Source: Paraspadella gotoi (lineage: Eukaryota > Chaetognatha). From it: a DNA stretch of 64,000 bases. A program made the translations under genes and the position numbers. The stretch covers positions 2,493,476 through 2,557,475 of the forward strand of contig JBJCIZ010000239.1 in the NCBI GenBank assembly GCA_051294375.1. Reading direction: 5' to 3'. Below, one piece after another: positions 1 through 11,297 of this stretch. The notes under the pieces are model-generated. The model did not search any database. It worked only from the letters and a program-made list of their open reading frames with translations, and had not been told where the DNA came from. Positions within the stretch are counted from its first letter, which is position 1, and every line of letters begins with the position of its first letter.

Positions 1-971
1 AGTAGTAGAACGAAGAGATGATGATCGGTTTATTAGAGGAATTTTAATTAGCTAATAAATGTTAAACGGTTGATTGAATACACGATGGTAGGCTGAAAGA
101 TTTTGTTTTCTTTCCAATTTGGGACAATCTTTCGTGATCGAGATAGTGAAAATGGTATAAAGGCGCTGGGGGCTATTATTGAAGTTTGGTTTATTGTTTG
201 TTGTCGAATAGTTTTGTTTTACTGAACGATTGCTTTTCGTCTTTCTCATGCTCATGTCGCTGTTTGAATGTTTGGGTTATTCAATATTTTAAATTAGAAT
301 CAAATATGAAAATTACAAAATTACTTGTTTCATTCGTTTTTTTTTATTTAAAAACTTTTGATATATGGCAAGGGCTTAAAAAGGCTTTTAATTTGTATAC
401 AATATTAATTGGTTATTCAATATATTTTATTTAAACGTCAAAATTCTTTATATAGACAGTTTTTCTGGAATTAGAGAGTATAATTTCTTGGAGGATTTTG
501 AGTTTTTGAGGATTTGTATGGATTATATTAGTTATGTATATTATATATATATTATATAATATTATATTAGTGCTTAAAGTTCAACATTTTTTCATAGTCA
601 TCTTTTCTTTGCACTCATTTCAAGCGCAATTAATAGAAAACTAGATTGGTTCTCCAGAGGCGTTCGAATTTTTGTGGCTTCGAGTTCGAATTCGAAATTC
701 ATCCCCTACTTTCGTGTATTGAATTGTATTGCGTATTCTGTATCCGTCTTATTTCAATTCGGATACTCAATCAATTTTTAAGTTGCCTCGGATTGTCGTG
801 ATCACTGCGTTTGCACTGTTTGTTACATCCGTATTTTATTTTAGAAATTATCGTTGGTACTATTTATGATTTTAAAAGATCATCGTTTTGGTCCATTTAC
901 ATGTTAGGTTCCAGAAGAAATTTTCAAATTCTACTATAGTAGTTATTAACGATTGTTTTTTTTTTCAAACA
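1..971. other. AT-rich upstream region with no recognisable gene
   Basis: I see no coding exon here on either strand; the open frames are short, AT-rich and without family resemblance. Just before FIBP there is a long pyrimidine tract ending in an AG at 971-972, a good 3' splice acceptor. The matching donor is not obvious, so either a 5' UTR intron starts further upstream or the acceptor receives a spliced leader. Confidence 0.6.
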
Positions 972-975
972 GGAT

Positions 976-1017
976 CATGAGTAAATCTTTAATCCCCGGG
1001 AACAGACGCTGCTCATA
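976..1017 (+). other. Short upstream ORF in the FIBP leader
   Basis: A 13-codon ORF starts at the first ATG after the acceptor at 971-972 and stops 4 bp before the FIBP start codon. If the leader is transcribed as it stands, ribosomes meet this uORF first, which may lower FIBP translation. It is not conserved protein as far as I can tell, and may be chance. Confidence 0.3.
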
Positions 1018-1021
1018 AAAA

Positions 1022-2185
1022 ATGGCCGAGTTCGATGTCTTCGTGGGAAACCACGCCATCATAAACTTGGAGATTTACGACCTTTGGCTCCGCGGTCTCA
1101 CACCCGAAGAAGCCGCCGATCGTTTTCTCTCCAACGAAGAATCTTTCCGAAGCGGTTCCGGAACTCGCGACGCCGGTTCTATTCAGGGTCCCCGCTCCAA
1201 GTCGTCCCAGGGCAGTTCCTTTCGCGGTTCCACCGCTCTCGGGTCTTCGATGGCCAGTTTCGTACTGGCCGACGTTTACGACCATTACCGAACTCTGGCC
1301 GTCCTCGAGCGCTTTCTCCAAAATCCCCCCAACCTCGTGGAACAGCTCAATTTTCAGCTGACGGCCCAAACCCAAGCGCTTCTCATTCGCAAATACTACG
1401 AGTACGACGAATCCGTCTTTCGCGAATTCGCCGGGAAAAAACTCTCCATGCGTTCGCGGAACAATTTGGACGACGCCAGCGACCGTCTCAACGTGAGAAC
1501 GAAGAGCTGTCGACGCCAGTTCGACAACGTTAAACGTATTCTCAAGCTGGTGGAAGACATGGACGGTTCCCTCGTGGATAACATCCGATCCAGCTTTCTT
1601 CTGCCCACCGATCTCGCCTCTCAGTACGCCTGCATGGTCTTCGTCATCAACAACCGGTTCGAACTGACGGGGAAGCGAAGACTCAACTACGTCACCTTCG
1701 CCGACATCGTCTTCTGCGCTCGGGAGATGATGACGCGGTGGACGGGCGCCGCCGACGACGGCGACGCCGATTTCGACCGCGAATTTCTCGTCGATCTTCG
1801 CGAATTGAAGACGATGGGGGATCGTGAGTCGCTCGAAGAGCACAAAGGCCTAGTCATGGCGGCGTTGCGGACGAAGACGGAGGAACGAGCCCTCGCCGAT
1901 TTGGAGGCCAACTTCAAGAACTACTCCCGGGCTTTGATCCACATCGCCTACGGACTCAATCACGGCAAAGAGGCCAGAGACCTTTTCGTTGATCTAGTCG
2001 AGAAGATTGTGGAGCCGGCGAAAAACGCGAGATGGATCTACGCGGACTTTGCGCGGTTTTTGAAGACTTACGCCGAGACGGCGTGCTCGGTGGGCGTAAT
2101 CGACGGCAACAACAAATTGACGAGCGTGTTAGAACGATATCTGACCACGGTTATCGCTTGCCTGTTGAGATTGTTTCATAATTGA
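1022..2185 (+). CDS. FIBP: FGF1 intracellular-binding protein homologue (FIBP), single exon
   Basis: The 387-residue product matches human FIBP (about 360 residues) along its whole length. Clear landmarks are the N-terminal DVFVGN, the VYDHYRTLAVLERFL block, QALLIRKYYEYDE, SCRRQFDNVKRILKLVEDM followed by GSLVDNI, ANFKNYSRALIHIA and DLFVDLVEKIVEP, ending CLLRLFHN. In mammals FIBP binds internalised FGF1 and has been tied to STRIPAK-type signalling assemblies. A Ser/Gly-rich insertion near residues 40-80 is extra compared with human. The gene has no intron here. The start at 1022 is chosen because the protein homology begins there. It lies 64 bp upstream of MOB1 on the same strand, with no AATAAA between them. 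Confidence 0.96.
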   Translation: MAEFDVFVGNHAIINLEIYDLWLRGLTPEEAADRFLSNEESFRSGSGTRDAGSIQGPRSKSSQGSSFRGSTALGSSMASFVLADVYDHYRTLAVLERFLQNPPNLVEQLNFQLTAQTQALLIRKYYEYDESVFREFAGKKLSMRSRNNLDDASDRLNVRTKSCRRQFDNVKRILKLVEDMDGSLVDNIRSSFLLPTDLASQYACMVFVINNRFELTGKRRLNYVTFADIVFCAREMMTRWTGAADDGDADFDREFLVDLRELKTMGDRESLEEHKGLVMAALRTKTEERALADLEANFKNYSRALIHIAYGLNHGKEARDLFVDLVEKIVEPAKNARWIYADFARFLKTYAETACSVGVIDGNNKLTSVLERYLTTVIACLLRLFHN

Positions 2186-2249
2186 GGGATACTAATTTAT
2201 TTGCAGGTTTTTAGAAAAGAAAAAAAAAAGGAAACAAAACACTGCCATA
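2186..2249 (+). promoter_or_regulatory. FIBP-MOB1 intercistronic spacer with splice acceptor
   Basis: Only 64 bp separate the FIBP stop from the MOB1 ATG. The spacer holds a branch-point-like TACTAAT, then TTATTTGCAG, a good 3' splice acceptor at 2205 or close by, then a purine-rich leader. No donor and no poly(A) signal are visible between the genes. This is the pattern of a trans-spliced operon, though a long cis intron from an exon upstream of FIBP is also possible. Confidence 0.5.
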
Positions 2250-3346
2250 ATGAGTTTTTTGTTTGGAAAGAGCGGAAAAACGTTTAAACCAAAAAAAGAC
2301 ATCCCTGAAGGGAGTCATCAAGTAAGTCGTTAACATTATCATTAACATTATCTAACATTATCATCTCTATTTCTTTGATACAAACCACGATAATCTCGTA
2401 TTTCCTCCGCTTTCCCTTATCTCAGCATGAACTGCTGCGCCACGCTGCGGCTACGCTTGGAAGCGGCAATCTGCGGCTGGCCGTAGTTTTGCCGCAGGGC
2501 GAAGACCCAGATGAATGGGTTGCCGTCAACACAGTCGATTTCTTTAACCAGATAAACATGCTTTACGGAACCATCACCGAATATTGCACCGACGAAAAAT
2601 GCGCGATAATGTCCGCCGGGCCCAAATACGAGTATCACTGGGCCGACGGCCAACAAGTAAAAAACCTCACTTTATTTCTGATTTTGGCTTGCCCTTTCGG
2701 GGGAGTTACCCTTGCTTTTAAAAAGTTAAATTTTTGTTCTTTAAGATCAAAAAGCCCATTAAGTGTAGCGCCCCGCAATACATCGATTATCTCATGACCT
2801 GGGTTCAAGAACAATTGGATGACGAGACTCTCTTTCCTTCTAAAATTGGTATCGTTTCGCTTTGTTTTGGTTAAAATTCCACTTCGAAGACCATCCCTTG
2901 CGAGAGACATATCTTATTCGATAGGTGTTCCTTTTCCTAAAAACTTCCAAGTCATCGCAAAAACTATATTCAAGCGACTGTTTCGCGTTTACGCTCACAT
3001 TTATCATCACCACTTTGACGAGGTTAAATCTCTTCAGGAGGAAGCGCACCTTAACACTTCTTTCAAACATTTCGTTTATTTTGTCGAGGTAAAATTAGCT
3101 GTTAATATATACGACCTCCCTGACGAGTATAATATTTATTTTATGTGAAATATGATCGAAAAACCTTATCTCATTTCATATTAAATAACAGTAACAGTAA
3201 CTATAGGGAATGGTCGTGTGATTTATATCGGATGTTTAATATGTTACCGCAGTTTAGATTTCGCGATTTATTTTTAGGAGTTCAATTTGGTTGAAAAAAA
3301 GGAACTTTCCCCGTTGTCTGAATTGATTGAACGGATGATGCGCTGA
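2250..3346 (+). CDS. MOB1: MOB kinase activator 1 (MOB1), five exons
   Basis: Exons are 2250-2321, 2426-2656, 2746-2848, 2925-3088 and 3278-3346, giving 212 residues in frame (human MOB1A/B has 216). The product begins [16 protein letters not shown] and keeps the family core: [66 protein letters not shown] and [12 protein letters not shown]. The zinc-binding Cys pair (CTDEKC) and His pair (HIYHHHF) are present. MOB1 is the coactivator of LATS/NDR kinases in the Hippo and mitotic-exit pathways. It lies directly behind FIBP. A candidate AATAAA is at about 3558. I see nothing broken in it. Confidence 0.97.
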
Positions 3347-4802
3347 CCAAATTGGTAGGTAATTTTTTTTATTTGTGAATTCGTCACTAGTAATTTTTAT
3401 TCCCATTATACATTTTATTCTGATTATTATTTTTCTCAAAATTTAAAAATTAGGATGTAAAATGGTTATTCTATAACAGTACCTTTTTTTTAACAGAAAG
3501 TACGTTTTTTTCAAACCGGTTATCATTACTCTTGCCAGGAACGAGTCGGCATTGACTAATAAAAAATAACAATGCTCTAAAATGAGATCTTTGTGGATCG
3601 TGCTTCACAACATATCCCAAAATTCTATTCTGATGTATATTTTTTCGTAATTACTTTACTCGCTCTTAGCAGCCCTTTTTATAAGTTATTTTTCCGAAAA
3701 TAGATGTAGTTTTTATTTATATGCATTGAATGGTTTTTATCTCGCCAACCGTCCTCGGGCCTTCTTGGGGAAGATCATGGTTTATAAGTGCTTCTTTGTG
3801 ACGTCGCCGTTTCTGTTACTATAGAACACGGATTCTCATAAAAATGTGCAATCATAAAAAGCTTAAAATTTAAAAAAAAATTCATTTTACTTTTTTTTTT
3901 TTTTTTTTTGAAAGCTGCATCTTTATCTTTCATTTTTTTCGGCTAAGATCATTGTTTTTGTTTTTTGTTTTTTTCATGAATTAATTTTTTCTTCGATAGT
4001 AAAGTTTGGCGAGATCACTAATTCACTATGCTTTTAAGATTTTCTGAATTTTATTTCTATCATTGTTCTAAATCCTATTCTTGTTAAAAGTATCCCTGCA
4101 TGAGATTTTTACATTGTTAAAAATTTAAATTTTAGCTCATTTTTTAAAATTTTACTTTTCTATTAAAACGTGGTTTATATCATGGAAAAAAAATTAGTCT
4201 ATTCGCACAAAGTCGCCCGAATGGGTAATGATTAAATGAACATATCCCTGCTTAAAACGTTACGTAATTTATGGCTAAAAATGATGAAAAACAACGATGC
4301 AATTTCCAGAAACTGGCCCTAAACTCCAGAGCGACCAGATAGACATTAGTCTTCCACTTTGGTGAATTGTTTTTCTTAATTTTACTTTATTCTATTTGTG
4401 TCATCTATCTGTGATTTTCAATCGGGCTTTTAGTTTTTTTAAAAAATTCTTTTCAGTTTTTTTTAGCTAAAATTATTCTAAATATAGATGAAGTGCTAAT
4501 TTAAATCCTGTGATAAAAAAAAAATAAGAAATTAACTTTTGTCGACCATTCGTGCCACAAAACTTCGTGATCAATGATTTGGTGACATTAAATCAACGAG
4601 CATATTAGGTAAGATTACACAAGTAGTTACTTTGAATTAGCCTTTGTGACTTTTTAATCAAATATATAAAATTCTATTTGATTTTCTTAGATACGTCCTT
4701 TTCTCAATTTGTCGCCAACGATGAAGCTGAATTAGTCCGTCGGTGCCCGGGACGAGAGACGAAGATCGCGGGTTGTCGCCAACGGCCAAGGATCCCAAGG
4801 TC
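3347..4802. other. AT-rich intergenic stretch
   Basis: It contains the MOB1 3' UTR with AATAAA near 3558, then homopolymer runs (T run near 3890-3910) and AT-rich sequence. A pyrimidine tract ending in AG near 4690 may be an acceptor for the 5' UTR of the next gene. No coding exon was found, except that the open frame of the first SLBP exon extends back to a stop near 4729. Confidence 0.5.
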
Positions 4803-7800
4803 ATGGAAAATTGGCCACCGTCCGTGTCTTCCAACGGGTCTTCCTACGCCACTGTCTCTAGCAGGTTTTGGATATAGGATACGCATTTGTTTTTTATTTG
4901 TTAATTTTCCCCTTTCTTTTTAGCAGCTCAATATTCCTAAACAATAAATAATGAACCGAAGAAAAACGTTTTATACTCAAAAATTCAGCAATATGCAAAT
5001 GAGATAGAATAACTCGATCTCATATAGAACTACAAGTCCATCCCTGATACAGATGGTCGTCGTCGTCGTCTTCTTCGTCCGCCACTAAATCCAAAGTCGG
5101 TGATTCAGAGAAGCGCTATCAATCGTCCTCCACCGTCGCTCTCTCCAATTATCTTTCCAACAAATACTCTTACAAGTCGGCTATCACCGCTGGCACGCAG
5201 CGTCCCACCGCTTCCGGCGAAGGAACTCCGAAAGTTTTCTCCCAAGTGGACCTGCAACAAAGATCCTCTCGAAATTTCCTAGGAACTCACAACAACAACA
5301 AAGAAAATATTAAGTAAGAAAATATTGTTTGTGTTTTAATTCCTGAAATGACAAAAACGGCGATTAATTTTACAATTAAAATTATGTACCGTTTTTGGTT
5401 CACTATTCAAACAGAACTTAAGCAGATTAAATGTTACTGCGGGAATTCTTTTAAATATAATTTTCGCTCGTCACTCCGTTGCACGCAACGATCCCGCTAT
5501 ATCCCACCCAATCCAGCAACTCGTTTCCCAGTAACTCTTCGAACGACGGCCAAGCCCATCAAGCTTCCGCCTCTTGCTCCGCCCTCTTAGTGACCGGATC
5601 AACGGCCCTCCGTAGCGTCAGACGATTTCCCGACTTCGCCATATTCAAACGACGTCAAAAGATCATTAATCAAGTCAAGCTCCAGAGCGAGTACATCAAC
5701 TATCGTCAACAGCTCAAGAGGGAAAAGCGTCGAAAGGGCGATCCGGAGTCGCCGGATGTGTATGAGAATTGCAGCACCAACTCTTTTGCCGTCCAGGTCA
5801 ATTTTTCATTTCTTGGTGATCATTAGTCCGCTATTCAATCGCTCTTCGGTCCCGTCCCCAAGTCGCATTGTTCTTTTTTTTTTCAGGTGGCGATCTGGAA
5901 GCAAATGCTGAGGGAGTACCGTCCGACGTCGAGAGAGAATGGCTCTTCGATGTCAAACGATTCAGGACTCGCCCGCCCCAAATCCGCCTCGCTAATGGGA
6001 ACGCCCCCCGCCGTGGTAGACGCCCAGTCTCAGGAGGTTCGTCCAGTTTTCCCCGTTTTCCACAGCTTCGTTACTTCTAATATTTACGTATTAACACGTA
6101 TTAACACGTATTAATCTTCATTACTTCTCTCCCAGGATCTTCAGGATCGATTCACGAAAATGCTCGCCGTTCAGAACGAAAACGAGGATCCACTGAGCGC
6201 CGGGTCTTTCGTTGAGACTCCAGTTTCGGGACACGGGTCCTCCCTCAACCACGTCTCCAATCACAGCTCAGGATCCAGCGGGTTCGGCAGTGGTGGCGCC
6301 TCTTCTCCAAATTCTTCTTTCGTCACGGCTCCCAATTCCGACGACTCTTCTGGTATTAAATCATCACTTTTTTTTTTTCATGTTTAATAAACCTTGTAAA
6401 CATTGGAGCTGAACGCCGAAATGCCGGGGATCGATTTTGTGTCCGATTGGTCCGATCTTCTATTGCAGGCGGGTCGGGCGATTGGATAAGCGTGGGAGGA
6501 TTCTCCCGTCGCACCTCCAACGAGATCATCTCCCACTCCAAAGCTCCTCCCTCCGGCGCCAAGTCTTCGAACCCTAGTCCATCCGTCTCTTACGCCAACA
6601 GAAATCGTATCAACCAAATGAACAATTGCAGTATTTTCAACAGAAAACCCAACAATCCTCGTTATTTTCATTATCTGGGTAAGATGGCTTTTTTTTCCCC
6701 TGCCGATTGAACTTTATTTTTATTTTGGTTTTGACAGCCGTATTTTAATATTGATTAACTGTGAATTAAATGTTTTTGCTAAAACATTTAATCTCGACAA
6801 AGGATCCGAAGAAGCGCAACTCACCAATTGCGGGAAGAGAAAGAGCGGAGGGTCCAACGGAGGCGGGACGTTACATCGCGGACTTCTCGCCGACGGAACC
6901 AATTACGGCCAGGTGGGTTAATGTATGGCCTGTATATAACTATACATAGTATATACAATATATATAATGTATTACTGTAAGTCAAAAGTCGGTGATGATT
7001 TTCCTCCGTCCCCCAGGCGATGATGAAGAAGGAGAAGAGACGGGAGTCGGATCAAACGACTCTGGCCCGTCGCCAAAAGCAAATCAACATGGGTAAAAAT
7101 ACGCTCGGTTACCAATGCTACTCTGAAATGGTTCCAAGGGAAAAAAGGGCCAAACACGAGCCAAAAACCCCCGATATCTTTCAGGTTGGTTCCTTCTATC
7201 ATGATGTAACTTAATTAAACGTGTACAAACTCAAATAAAAAAAAAGAATATATTTTTCGCGATGATCCAAAAAAGGTCTGCAGCCGACGGTCCTGGGACA
7301 TGCAAGTCAGAATTTGGCGACGCATGCTGCACAAGTACGACCCTCCGGACGCTGGCGACGGATCAAGGTTTTGTCTCGGCTTTAAGGCGGGAGATCGTTG
7401 TTGTCGTCGTCGTCGTTTATTGTCCATGCGGAAAACAGTTGTTCATTCCATCCCAGCAGCCACTCCCTTCAAGACGAGGAAATTGACGACGACATCTTCG
7501 ACGTCAACGACGAAGATTCCGAACTCGGGACCAACTGTTGCGACAACACTTCCTCCCTCGACAGGTCCTCGCCGCCAAGAAACCTTCCTTCTCATTTAAA
7601 GGCAAGTCGTTCGCTAAAACTCTTTTTCATCATATTTTCTACGCATTACTTATCGCTTGACGACGACGAGGAACAAATTTAGTTATTTTGTTTCATTTTC
7701 ACAGACGGAGTCGAGATCTGACGATTTGTTTATCAACAAGTCCTATCCCTTTGCCGCCGCTGCCGCCGCCGCTGCCGCCGCGATGGATCAAAACGAAAAT

Positions 7801-10789
7801 TTTTGCCGAATTAACGATGAATTTAGCGACGTCATGCAGGTGAGTCTGAGGGGGGAAAAAGCAATTTCTCCGTTATCGATCGAGGGTCAGTTTCCTCATA
7901 CGATACGTTTCGTTTTTCACATCAGGACATGGCGAATCATTTGAGCCAGACCTTCCCACGCGGCGGGAACGGCGGCGACGTCGGCGATGGCGCGTCTCTG
8001 AGCGGCGGCGGCGCCGATTTGATGGCGAAGGACAACGCCGCTACGAGTCCCGCGTTGACAGCGGTCGAGGCCGAACAAGACGAAGCGGTGAAAAAGATCC
8101 TCAGGGATCTCCTCGACGATTCCGACGAGGACGACGAAAACGGAAATGACGGAGACAGGTCTTTAAAGCCCTTTCAACAATAATACAGAGAAATTTATGT
8201 TTAATATGCTTACTAACTTTTAAAATACTATTTTATGGCAACGGGGGGGACATGTGTGATGCCTGGGGTGTGAGGCATCTCCCGACAGCTGGCGCTCAGG
8301 CCTTTGGACTTGCAGTGACCACCCCATGTCACTGGCGTGTTTATACCGACACCATCGCACTTTAACTAGCGTGACCGTGAGGGGATTGAACCCTGATTGA
8401 ACTAGTACTTAGCTCTCCAAGCCAATGGGACGAGCTGAGTTTCACCAAGCTATACGGGAGGCGAATTTAGGACTCGCCTCAATTTGCTAATTTTTTTTTT
8501 CAATAAAAAAAATTTCAGAAACGATGAATGGTTGCTCTCTTCCCCCGAACTGGGCGAGGCTCCTTCTTCTAACCAAGATTCGGAAAACAGCTTCTTCGGC
8601 GGAGGCCTGAGCTACGGGAGCGCCGACCAAGAATGCAGCAACCGCGCCCCGCCGCAACTTGCCACATTTTCGTCCCCGCCACCTATTTTTTCAACCCCAT
8701 GCAGGTACTAATAGAGGTGGATCGGCTTTTTTTTTTTTCGTCTCTGCCTTTGGTTTTCATTTCCTTATTTTCTCCCCGGTTAACTTTCAGGTACAACAGC
8801 AACAGCAACGGATCCGCCAAAAGGACTTTCGGAGTTGCCTTAGATTTTTCCGGTCTTTTCCCGAGCGGCGGTGGTGGAGGCTTCGGTTCAAAGAGCAAAG
8901 AAGGAGAATCAGATTCTGGATTGTGGAGTAATCCGTCGGGTAAGCGCCAAGAACTATTTCTGGCAAGCATCATGTATCTTCCTAAATTGCTTAAACGGAC
9001 CAATCTCGTTACTCTTCCGATATCCCGACAGAAACGGAATATTCCGCCATGAGCTCGACCCGTTCCAAAGAGGATCCTAGCTTCGAGGAACTTTGCGAGC
9101 AGACGCGAAAGTTCGAAGAGGCCAGGGTCGTATCTGCCACCCCGACGCCGGCGCCCGTGGACGAAAATACGCAGACGTCGTGGGCGGGATTCGACGGAGC
9201 TTGCTCCAATTTCGTCGTCAGCGACGACGGCAACGAGGTTAATTTACTTGACGTTTTCGTATTTCAATAAACTCCTTTTTTCTGTTGCCTTTAAATCTAA
9301 GATTTTAATCTTTAATTCCTTCCCATTTTCTCCCCTTCAGCGTCTAACCGTTTCCTCATCTTCTGCCTCCAAGCCTGCGCTCTCCTTCGTCAACGCGTTT
9401 ACGGCCCCGCCCCCAGTCACGCCTTCACCCGTGGCGGCGTCCGCTCGGCCGACGGAATCCGTTCGTGATCCCTGGCGCTCTATTCGGGCGCCGACGTCGG
9501 TTGCCGTTCTCAATAGGAGCGTCGCGCCCCCAAGAGTCAAGCTCGACTGTGATATGAAAACTGTCAACGCGTGTTACTTAGCCAACAATAATCATAGCAA
9601 CAAAAATCCCAATAACAATTCTCTCCCGACCAAAAAAACTGGCGTCGACGCCGGCTTCGCTCAGCCCAACAATTCTTTCGGGTTAGAATAAAATAAAATA
9701 ATATGAAGAATAAAATAAATAAAATGGAATAACATCCAATACGATTTTTCCCTAAAAATCTCAGCTAATTCTTGTTTAGAATGAATTATATTAAAATCAA
9801 CCTTATTTATGTTCGGTTTTTTTTTTTTTCGTCACATCAGACCATTCAACGTGGCGCCACCTCCCTGTCCCGTGATACAGTCAGGCCCCCAGTGCGTTTT
9901 GACGTCGATCGGATCTCAGGCGCCCTTGAATAAGACGGGGTTTCCGGGTCCGACTCTTCTACCGTCACAGATCCCTCACGGAACGGCGCCCTTTCTGCTT
10001 ACTATCCCGCCTCCGAGCTATAAGGCGAACGCCATCATCGGCCCCCTCTCCGCCTCCACCGCCGCTTTGACGACGCGTCCTCCCCCGTCGCTGCCCAACG
10101 TGCAGCAGCATCCGCCGCAGCAGGTTGATTTTCAAAAATATAATCATCACAATTCACATGCACTGGACACTATTTCGATTAATGCGGCAGCGAGATAGTG
10201 GGGGGAATCTCATTTTGGTCAGTTGTATCTCTCTCTCTCTCTCGACCTTTAAAAATTAAAAATTAACCAGAATACATGGTCAAAGAAATTAATATCATTT
10301 ATGTAATATGTACTAGTTTTTGACAACAAATTTATTTTTCATTATTTTAAGGAGTGTAACGAAAATTAGTTTTTGAACAACAATTCATTATTAAAACGGA
10401 CATGTTTCGGCTTGCAAGTTCAAGCCTTCATCGGCGTTTACAGTAACATGTAATATGTACTATATTGTTTGCTACAGTTCCAACCTCGAAACAACCAGAT
10501 AATGCATCTGCACTCGAGGAGCCATACTTTTCCGATGGCACAGCAAAAGCCCTTCGCCGTCTCCACCTCCGCCGGCTCCTCCGCAGCCGCCGCCCTCAAC
10601 ATCCAAATCCACGTCGATTCCGGGCTCAAGACGGAGGACGGCCTCAGCAAGGCCGAGAAGAATATTCTTCACAGACAATCATTTCGAAACCCTTCCCCTC
10701 CCCGTCCGATTCTCAACACCGGACTCAAGAAGGTTTCACCCAACGACGGAAAACGTCCCAGCGTCCAAGGCACCTCTTTGCCTTTGTGA
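4803..10789 (+). CDS. SLBP: Histone stem-loop binding protein (SLBP) relative with two RNA-binding domains, 18 exons
   Basis: Exons: 4803-4864, 5053-5313, 5517-5796, 5887-6036, 6136-6352, 6469-6678, 6803-6912, 7017-7184, 7276-7367, 7457-7601, 7705-7839, 7926-8158, 8519-8704, 8791-8939, 9032-9237, 9341-9681, 9841-10123, 10478-10789. All phases agree and give 1,179 residues, against about 270 in human SLBP. SLBP binds the 3' stem-loop of replication-dependent histone mRNAs for processing and translation. The canonical RNA-binding domain is at residues 446-510 (RRQKQINMGKN, PKTPD, SRRSWDMQ, IW, ending YDPP). A second, diverged copy is at 152-214 (RRQK, ESPD, STNSF, IW, ending EYRP). The rest is low complexity: Ser, Asn, Gly, a poly-Ala run (exon 11), an acidic stretch (exon 12) and a Pro-rich C-terminus. 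Intron 10 is GC-AG. The start is the only Met before the first splice site; an upstream coding exon is possible. A poly(A) signal is near 10963. Confidence 0.85.
5641..5925 (+). other. First, diverged SLBP-type RNA-binding domain
   Basis: Encoded by the end of exon 3 and the start of exon 4, split by an intron between Gln201 and Val202. From RRQK to the final Tyr-x-Pro it aligns without gaps to the second domain of the same protein. The Thr of the TPNK-type motif is Ser (ESPD), and the Arg-Arg pair before the conserved Trp is replaced (SRRSW becomes STNSF, residues 194-198). The domain may therefore bind RNA differently or not at all. Confidence 0.75.
8232..8468 (-). mobile_element. tRNA-derived SINE copy in an SLBP intron
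   Basis: This GC-richer block interrupts AT-rich intron 12. Read on the minus strand it carries a B-box-like GGGTTCAATCCCC and an upstream A-box-like TGGCTTGGAGAG, the internal promoter layout of tRNA-derived SINEs. A related copy in the opposite orientation is at 32125-32232, sharing the stretch CAGTGACATGGGGTGGTCAC and a downstream GAGCGCC. Confidence 0.65.
10395..10445 (-). ncRNA. Degenerate type I hammerhead ribozyme motif
   Basis: On the minus strand the order is stem I strand AAACG, core CCGATGA, a perfect 6-bp stem II (GGCTTG with CAAGCC, loop AACTTG), GAAAC, ATGTC, then CGTTT closing stem I with 5 bp. This is the layout of the short hammerheads found in Penelope-like elements and retrozymes. 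The core differs at one base from CTGATGA, so activity is doubtful. It lies in the last SLBP intron. A relative is at 33455-33510. Confidence 0.55.
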
Positions 10790-11297
10790 GCGTTGCTTTC
10801 TTAGAAAATATACATATATAATATCATCTCTCTAAAGATTTAACGATAAGTTTTAATCGATCGCTAAGATTTTATCGCTTTATTCTTACCGCGAGTTAAA
10901 CCAGTCGGTGTTCATACGGTTCCCCCCCCCCAAAAAAAAGTAGGTTTTCACTTTCTCAATACCCAATAAACTCTCAATCATAGGGTAGGAACTTATTAAG
11001 TTCGTCATTCGGCCCTGCCTTGATTTAATTTCCTCCTGCGCTTATGTATATCGTTTAATACCGTCGTCTTCGTTTATCGCGAGTTTAGATCAGGCCGTTT
11101 TAGATTTGAGTGTAGATAATCCCTGTTGTAAGGGTTTTTTTTGAATAGTGTGTCTGTATGTGTGTGTATGTATGACGTATGTCACTGAACGACATTCGAC
11201 CATTTTTTAAATTAATTGGTCTCCTATTATTCGCTCAAAATCACCCTAAGTTGTAGTTCATTCAAATAGCGATGTCGCCGGCGATTCACGCAGGTGT
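10790..11297. other. Spacer with SLBP 3' UTR
   Basis: It contains a candidate poly(A) signal in CCCAATAAACTC near 10963, a short C run and a TG-rich run near 11150-11170. No coding sequence is recognised. Confidence 0.5.

Noticed and set aside
1013-1843. Long minus-strand ORF opposite FIBP
   Set aside because: It is the shadow of the FIBP coding strand in GC-rich codons, with no family resemblance, while the plus strand matches FIBP throughout.
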